A stretch of DNA of 7,900 bases from Oscillospiraceae bacterium. GTDB taxonomy: Bacteria > Bacillota > Clostridia > Oscillospirales > Oscillospiraceae. This document shows positions 5,430-7,900 of the stretch, piece after piece (within the stretch, counting starts at the first letter, position 1; each line of letters opens with the position of its first letter). The position numbers were made by a program, and so were the translations under genes. The DNA lies in assembly GCA_031260745.1 (NCBI GenBank), contig JAISKY010000149.1, forward strand, positions 1 through 7,900. The letters run 5' to 3'. The notes beneath the pieces were generated by a model that saw only the letters and a list, made by a program, of their open reading frames with translations, did no database searches and was not told the origin of the DNA.

Positions 5430-7066
5430 AAATAATGGGGAAACTGATAGTCCTTGTCGGACGGCTTGCCGGGGTTATGGTACTCGCGGTATTGCTCGGC
5501 GTACTTGGCAACGTATGCGCGATATTAATCCCGGTACTCGGCGGATTTGCGTTACTGAACATCGCCGGACAACCCGCGCCGATTACCGCCGGCGCGTTTA
5601 CCGCGCTTGTAATTATCTGCGCGCTAACGCGCGGGGTGTTCCGCTACGGCGAACAGGTCTGCAACCACTACATCGCGTTCAAACTGCTCGCGGTAATCCG
5701 CGACAGAGTTTTCGCCGCTCTAAGACGGCTCTGTCCCGCGAAACTCGAAGGCAAAGAGCGCGGAAACCTGATAACGCTTTTGACAAGCGATATTGAGCTG
5801 CTTGAAGTGTTCTACGCGCACACGATTTCACCCGCCGCGATTGCGGTAATCGTGTCGCTCGGAATGTCGCTGTTTGTAGGCTCGTACCACTACGCGCCGG
5901 GGCTGATTGCGGCGACGGGTTATCTGATTGTCGGAGCGGTCATTCCGGCAATCTCGTCAAAGCTCGGCAGAAAAGACGGTGAGAACCTGCGTGAAAAATC
6001 CGGCAAGCTGTCAAGCTACTACCTCGAAAGTCTTCGCGGATTCTCCGAGTTATTGCAAACCGGACGCGGAGCGGAGCGTCAGGCGGAATTCGGACGGCGC
6101 ACGGACGAAACGGAGAGGATTCAAAGTAAACTGAAAGGTTTTGAGGGTCTTACAGCCGCAATCTCCGGGCTTATGGTGGTGGCGTCAGCGCTTGTTACGC
6201 TGACGGCGGCATTTGCGCTGTACCGCTCCGGCGCGGTAGGGTTCGGCGGAGTTTTGATACCGACAATCGCGGTGTTATCGTCGTTCGGTCCCGTACTCGC
6301 GCTTGCGAATCTGTCGGGGAATCTCTACCATACGCTTGCGGCGGCAAGCCGTGTATTGGGACTTCTGGACGAAGCCCCGGAGGTTAAGGACGTTACGGAC
6401 GGCGAAACGCCGGAGTTCTCCGGCGCGGATAGCCGTAACCTCGCGTTTTCCTACGGCGACGAGGAAATCCTGCGCGGGCTGTCGCTTGAAATACAGCCGG
6501 GCAAAATAACGGGAATCACCGGCAAAAGCGGTTCCGGCAAGTCTACGTTCCTTAAACTGCTTATGCGGTTTTGGAACGCGCCGAAAGGCAGTCTGTTCGT
6601 CTCCGGAGTTGAAATCTCCGGCATTGAAACGGCTTGTCTGCGCGGGCTTGAGGGCTTCGTAACTCAGGAAACCGACCTGTTCCACGACAGCATTGAGGCT
6701 AACATCAAACTCGGCAAGCCTGACGCGACCCGCGCCGAGGTCGTCGCGGCGGCTGAAAAAGCCTCGGTACACAGCTTCATCGAATCGCTCCCGAACGGCT
6801 ACGACACGGAGGTCGGCGAACTTGGCTCTACGCTCTCCGGCGGAGAGCGCCAACGAATCGGTCTTGCCAGAGCGTTCCTGCGCGACGCTCCGCTCCTGCT
6901 GCTCGACGAACCTACGAGCAGTCTTGACAGCCTGAACGAGGGCGTGATACTCAAAGCCTTGCGCGCGGAATCCGGAAACCGCGCCGTCGTTCTCGTATCG
7001 CACCGCAAATCCACTATGAGCGCCGCCGACAAAACTTACTCCGTCGAAAACGGCAGAGTAAGCTAA
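5426..7066 (+). CDS. CydC-like ABC exporter half-transporter, partner of the CydD-like subunit
   Basis: It starts at GTG 5426, overlapping the upstream stop by GTGA, with GGGAGG (5411-5416) 9 bases ahead. An ATG 9 bases further on is too far from this site. The 546 residues comprise an exporter membrane domain (~1-310) and an ATPase domain (~330-546). The CydC hallmark RYGEQVCNHYIAF is at residues 73-85 (family form RYxERxxxHxxxF), followed by LITLLTSDIELLEVFY at 115-130. The ATPase looks fully canonical: Walker A GKSGSGKS (366-373), Q-loop Gln414, signature LSGGE (470-474), Walker B LLLLDE with Glu495, and His526 in VSHR. With its partner it should form one heterodimeric pump with two composite ATP sites. 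It is the last gene of the operon. A low-stability repeat TAAGCT/AGCTTA (7059-7075) straddles the stop, but no clear terminator is seen. Confidence 0.93.
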   Translation: MKIMGKLIVLVGRLAGVMVLAVLLGVLGNVCAILIPVLGGFALLNIAGQPAPITAGAFTALVIICALTRGVFRYGEQVCNHYIAFKLLAVIRDRVFAALRRLCPAKLEGKERGNLITLLTSDIELLEVFYAHTISPAAIAVIVSLGMSLFVGSYHYAPGLIAATGYLIVGAVIPAISSKLGRKDGENLREKSGKLSSYYLESLRGFSELLQTGRGAERQAEFGRRTDETERIQSKLKGFEGLTAAISGLMVVASALVTLTAAFALYRSGAVGFGGVLIPTIAVLSSFGPVLALANLSGNLYHTLAAASRVLGLLDEAPEVKDVTDGETPEFSGADSRNLAFSYGDEEILRGLSLEIQPGKITGITGKSGSGKSTFLKLLMRFWNAPKGSLFVSGVEISGIETACLRGLEGFVTQETDLFHDSIEANIKLGKPDATRAEVVAAAEKASVHSFIESLPNGYDTEVGELGSTLSGGERQRIGLARAFLRDAPLLLLDEPTSSLDSLNEGVILKALRAESGNRAVVLVSHRKSTMSAADKTYSVENGRVS

Positions 7067-7461
7067 CAAAGCTTATCTATTAAACACGCGGTCAGCGACG
7101 AGGGTTTTGAGCAGCTCCGCAAACGTTACCGCGGAAAACAACGCGGTCAATTCGGATTTCGCGCTCAACCTGCCGCGGCGTCTGATGTGAGCACAACCAA
7201 ACCGACAAGAAAATCTACGCCACACTAACGCTCACAGGGTTCGCGGGAGCGCGCAGGCGGCACTACCGAAGCATATCCGCCTCCCGGTTAAATGCGGTCA
7301 AAACAGCAATAGCAAACATAATACAACCAATAATGTTTTAATACTACAGATGAACCTTGACGGATATTCGGAGTCAAGAACAGTTGCTCCTTATGCAGAC
7401 GCGTATCGCGGAACTTTGTTTCGATGAACGGAAACGCAAGAGCTATTTTTGCAAAAACCTC
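7067..7461. other. intergenic stretch without a recognisable gene
   Basis: No start codon with a ribosome site opens a credible frame on either strand. The frame of the upstream ABC gene stays open after its stop for another 51 codons (to TAA 7220-7222), but has no start and no family resemblance. Short dyads occur, for example ACCGCG/CGCGGT at 7128-7147 and AGGCGG/CCGCCT around 7254-7287. The first ~230 bases keep the GC-rich look of the neighbouring genes and might be decayed coding sequence; from about 7300 the sequence becomes AT-rich and promoter-like. Confidence 0.5.
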
Positions 7462-7490
7462 TTGACACAGTTATAAAATTATGCTATACT
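7462..7490 (+). promoter_or_regulatory. sigma-A type promoter for the small membrane protein and P-type ATPase
   Basis: An exact TTGACA (7462-7467), a 17-base spacer and TATACT (7485-7490, one mismatch to consensus) precede operator O5, which begins 7 bases after the -10 box. The leader to the start at 7624 is about 125 bases and holds two more operator-like sites. The bases just before the -35 box (AAAACCTC) resemble those at the ybaN promoter (AAAAACTC). Confidence 0.85.
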
Positions 7491-7496
7491 CAATTT

Positions 7497-7514
7497 TGTT
7501 AGCGTTAACTAACC
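7497..7514. promoter_or_regulatory. operator-like inverted repeat O5
   Basis: TGTTAG-CGTTAA-CTAACC sits over the expected transcription start. Five of six bases in the outer arms pair. The centre matches O1 and O2 except for its last base. Confidence 0.75.
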
Positions 7515-7551
7515 AGTTCGCTGTTGTTGGCTGACTATTTTTTAGGGGTTC

Positions 7552-7569
7552 AGTTAGTCGCCGTTAACT
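7552..7569. promoter_or_regulatory. operator-like inverted repeat O6 (variant)
   Basis: AGTTAG-TCGCCG-TTAACT keeps outer arms AGTTA/TAACT with the same 18-bp frame. It lies 55 bp after O5 and 35 bp before O7. It is the most divergent centre of the set apart from O3. Confidence 0.55.
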
Positions 7570-7586
7570 CCCGAATAATCGCGACA

Positions 7587-7604
7587 GGTTAGAAATAACT
7601 AACT
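7587..7604. promoter_or_regulatory. operator-like inverted repeat O7
   Basis: GGTTAG-AAATAA-CTAACT has 5-bp perfect arms (GTTAG/CTAAC) and lies just upstream of the ribosome site (7612-7617) of the small membrane protein gene. Confidence 0.65.
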
Positions 7605-7623
7605 AAATATTGGAGGGTAAAAT

Positions 7624-7863
7624 ATGAACGCGCTAAATTTTCTCGCAAACAAAAAATTCGGATTATTCGCCATCGGAGCGATTACGGGGCTGCTGTTGCC
7701 GCCAGTGGTCAAGAGCAAAACCGCCCGTCGCACCGCGGTCGCGGTGACTGCGAAGGGCATGGCTTTGAAGGACAACGCGGTCGCGGCGTTCGAGAGCATC
7801 AAAGAGGACGCTCAGGACGTGTACGCCGAAGCAAAGCAAAAGAACGGCGAAACAGCCGAATGA
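7624..7863 (+). CDS. small single-helix membrane protein, probable partner of a metal P-type ATPase
   Basis: The start ATG 7624 has GGAGGG (7612-7617) 6 bases upstream. The 79 residues form a membrane helix (about 12-29, FGLFAIGAITGLLLPPVV, with small residues spaced for helix packing), a basic patch KSKTARR (30-36) and an amphipathic charged helix (~38-75) containing VAVTAKGMALKD and DVYAEAKQK. This layout, with the RR-x-x-V-x-x-T-x-x-G and D-V-x-AEA pattern, resembles mycobacterial PacL (DUF1490) proteins, which are encoded next to metal P-type ATPases and act as membrane platforms for them. The Asp/His metal-binding tail known from PacL is absent; the protein ends NGETAE. The stop overlaps the next start by ATGA (7860-7863), and that gene looks like a metal ATPase, which supports the link. 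The homology is by eye and the function is inferred. Confidence 0.8.
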   Translation: MNALNFLANKKFGLFAIGAITGLLLPPVVKSKTARRTAVAVTAKGMALKDNAVAAFESIKEDAQDVYAEAKQKNGETAE

Positions 7864-7900
7864 AGTACATAGTCGCGAGCGATATTCCGGGACGGCTCCG
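7860..7900 (+). CDS. start of a probable heavy-metal P-type ATPase (cut by window end)
   Basis: Only 13 codons are inside the window: MKYIVASDIPGRL, followed by the first two bases of a probable Arg codon. A short beta strand followed by 'PGRLR' right at the N-terminus is typical of metal-transporting P1B ATPases that begin with an HMA-like domain lacking the CxxC metal site. The ATPase core (phosphorylated Asp, CPx or equivalent helix) would lie beyond the window. The start overlaps the stop of the small membrane protein by ATGA. The call rests on this motif and on the PacL-like neighbour, and another protein with the same opening cannot be excluded. Confidence 0.5.
   Translation, partial: MKYIVASDIPGRL

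Noticed and set aside
6275..7069. 264-codon open frame antisense to the CydC-like gene
   Set aside because: It has no ribosome site and no family resemblance. It covers the conserved ATPase motifs of the plus-strand gene, so it is a by-product of the GC-rich codon use there.
7059..7075. TAAGCT/AGCTTA repeat at the end of the ABC operon as a terminator
   Set aside because: The stem is only 6 bp and AT-rich, overlaps the stop codon and has no U-run after it.
7067..7222. In-frame readthrough extension of the CydC-like protein
   Set aside because: The frame stays open for 51 codons after TAA, but the protein already has normal length and C-terminal features, and the added sequence resembles nothing I know.
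1..7900. CRISPR array, tRNA, rRNA, insertion sequence or phage genes
   Set aside because: I see no regularly spaced repeats, cloverleaf sequences, transposase motifs or integrase motifs on either strand.

Overview
The window most likely comes from an anaerobic Bacillota (Clostridia-like) genome or metagenome contig. Three things suggest this: strong AGGAGG-type ribosome binding sites, tightly overlapping genes, and a flavodoxin very like the short clostridial type. The assignment is inferred from gene type only. Base composition is uneven. The first ~600 bases are AT-rich (20 of 60 G+C in bases 301-360), while the transporter operon is much richer (36 of 60 in bases 5461-5520).

Layout. Bases 1-640 hold broken pieces of plus-strand genes: a permease-like scrap (2 to ~60), the C-terminal end of an unrecognised acidic protein (to 315), and a secreted protein that overlaps it by ATGA and is cut off near 585-605. 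At that point the sequence runs tail to tail into the N-terminal half of a CydD-like ABC exporter on the minus strand (1389-583) that lacks its ATPase domain. Upstream of that on the minus strand are a two-repeat lipoprotein (2296-1526) and a flavodoxin (2727-2299), which are translationally coupled. A 582-base divergent region (2728-3309) follows. It contains two promoters, four operator-like sites (one degenerate) and a 52-base imperfect palindrome. On the plus strand comes a three-gene operon with 4-base overlaps: a YbaN/DUF454 membrane protein (3310-3696), a CydD-like ABC half-transporter (3693-5429) and a CydC-like partner (5426-7066). After a mostly empty stretch (7067-7460), a third promoter with three more operators precedes a small membrane protein (7624-7863). 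This overlaps by ATGA the start of a gene that looks like a heavy-metal P-type ATPase (7860 to the window end).

The unifying signal is an 18-bp inverted repeat, GGTTAG-N6-CTAACC and close variants, at all three promoters. Each promoter has an exact TTGACA -35 box and a 17-bp spacer. The site spacing recurs: 55 bp at two promoters and 34-35 bp at two. I infer one regulon joining flavodoxin/lipoprotein, YbaN/CydDC-like exporter and small protein/P-type ATPase. Flavodoxin plus a metal ATPase, and half-sites that resemble DtxR/IdeR iron-box halves, point to metal or redox control. The regulator itself is not in the window and the arm spacing does not fit a classical DtxR box.

The left ~640 bases carry two apparent junctions and may be a rearranged or chimeric segment. 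They should not be read as intact genes.
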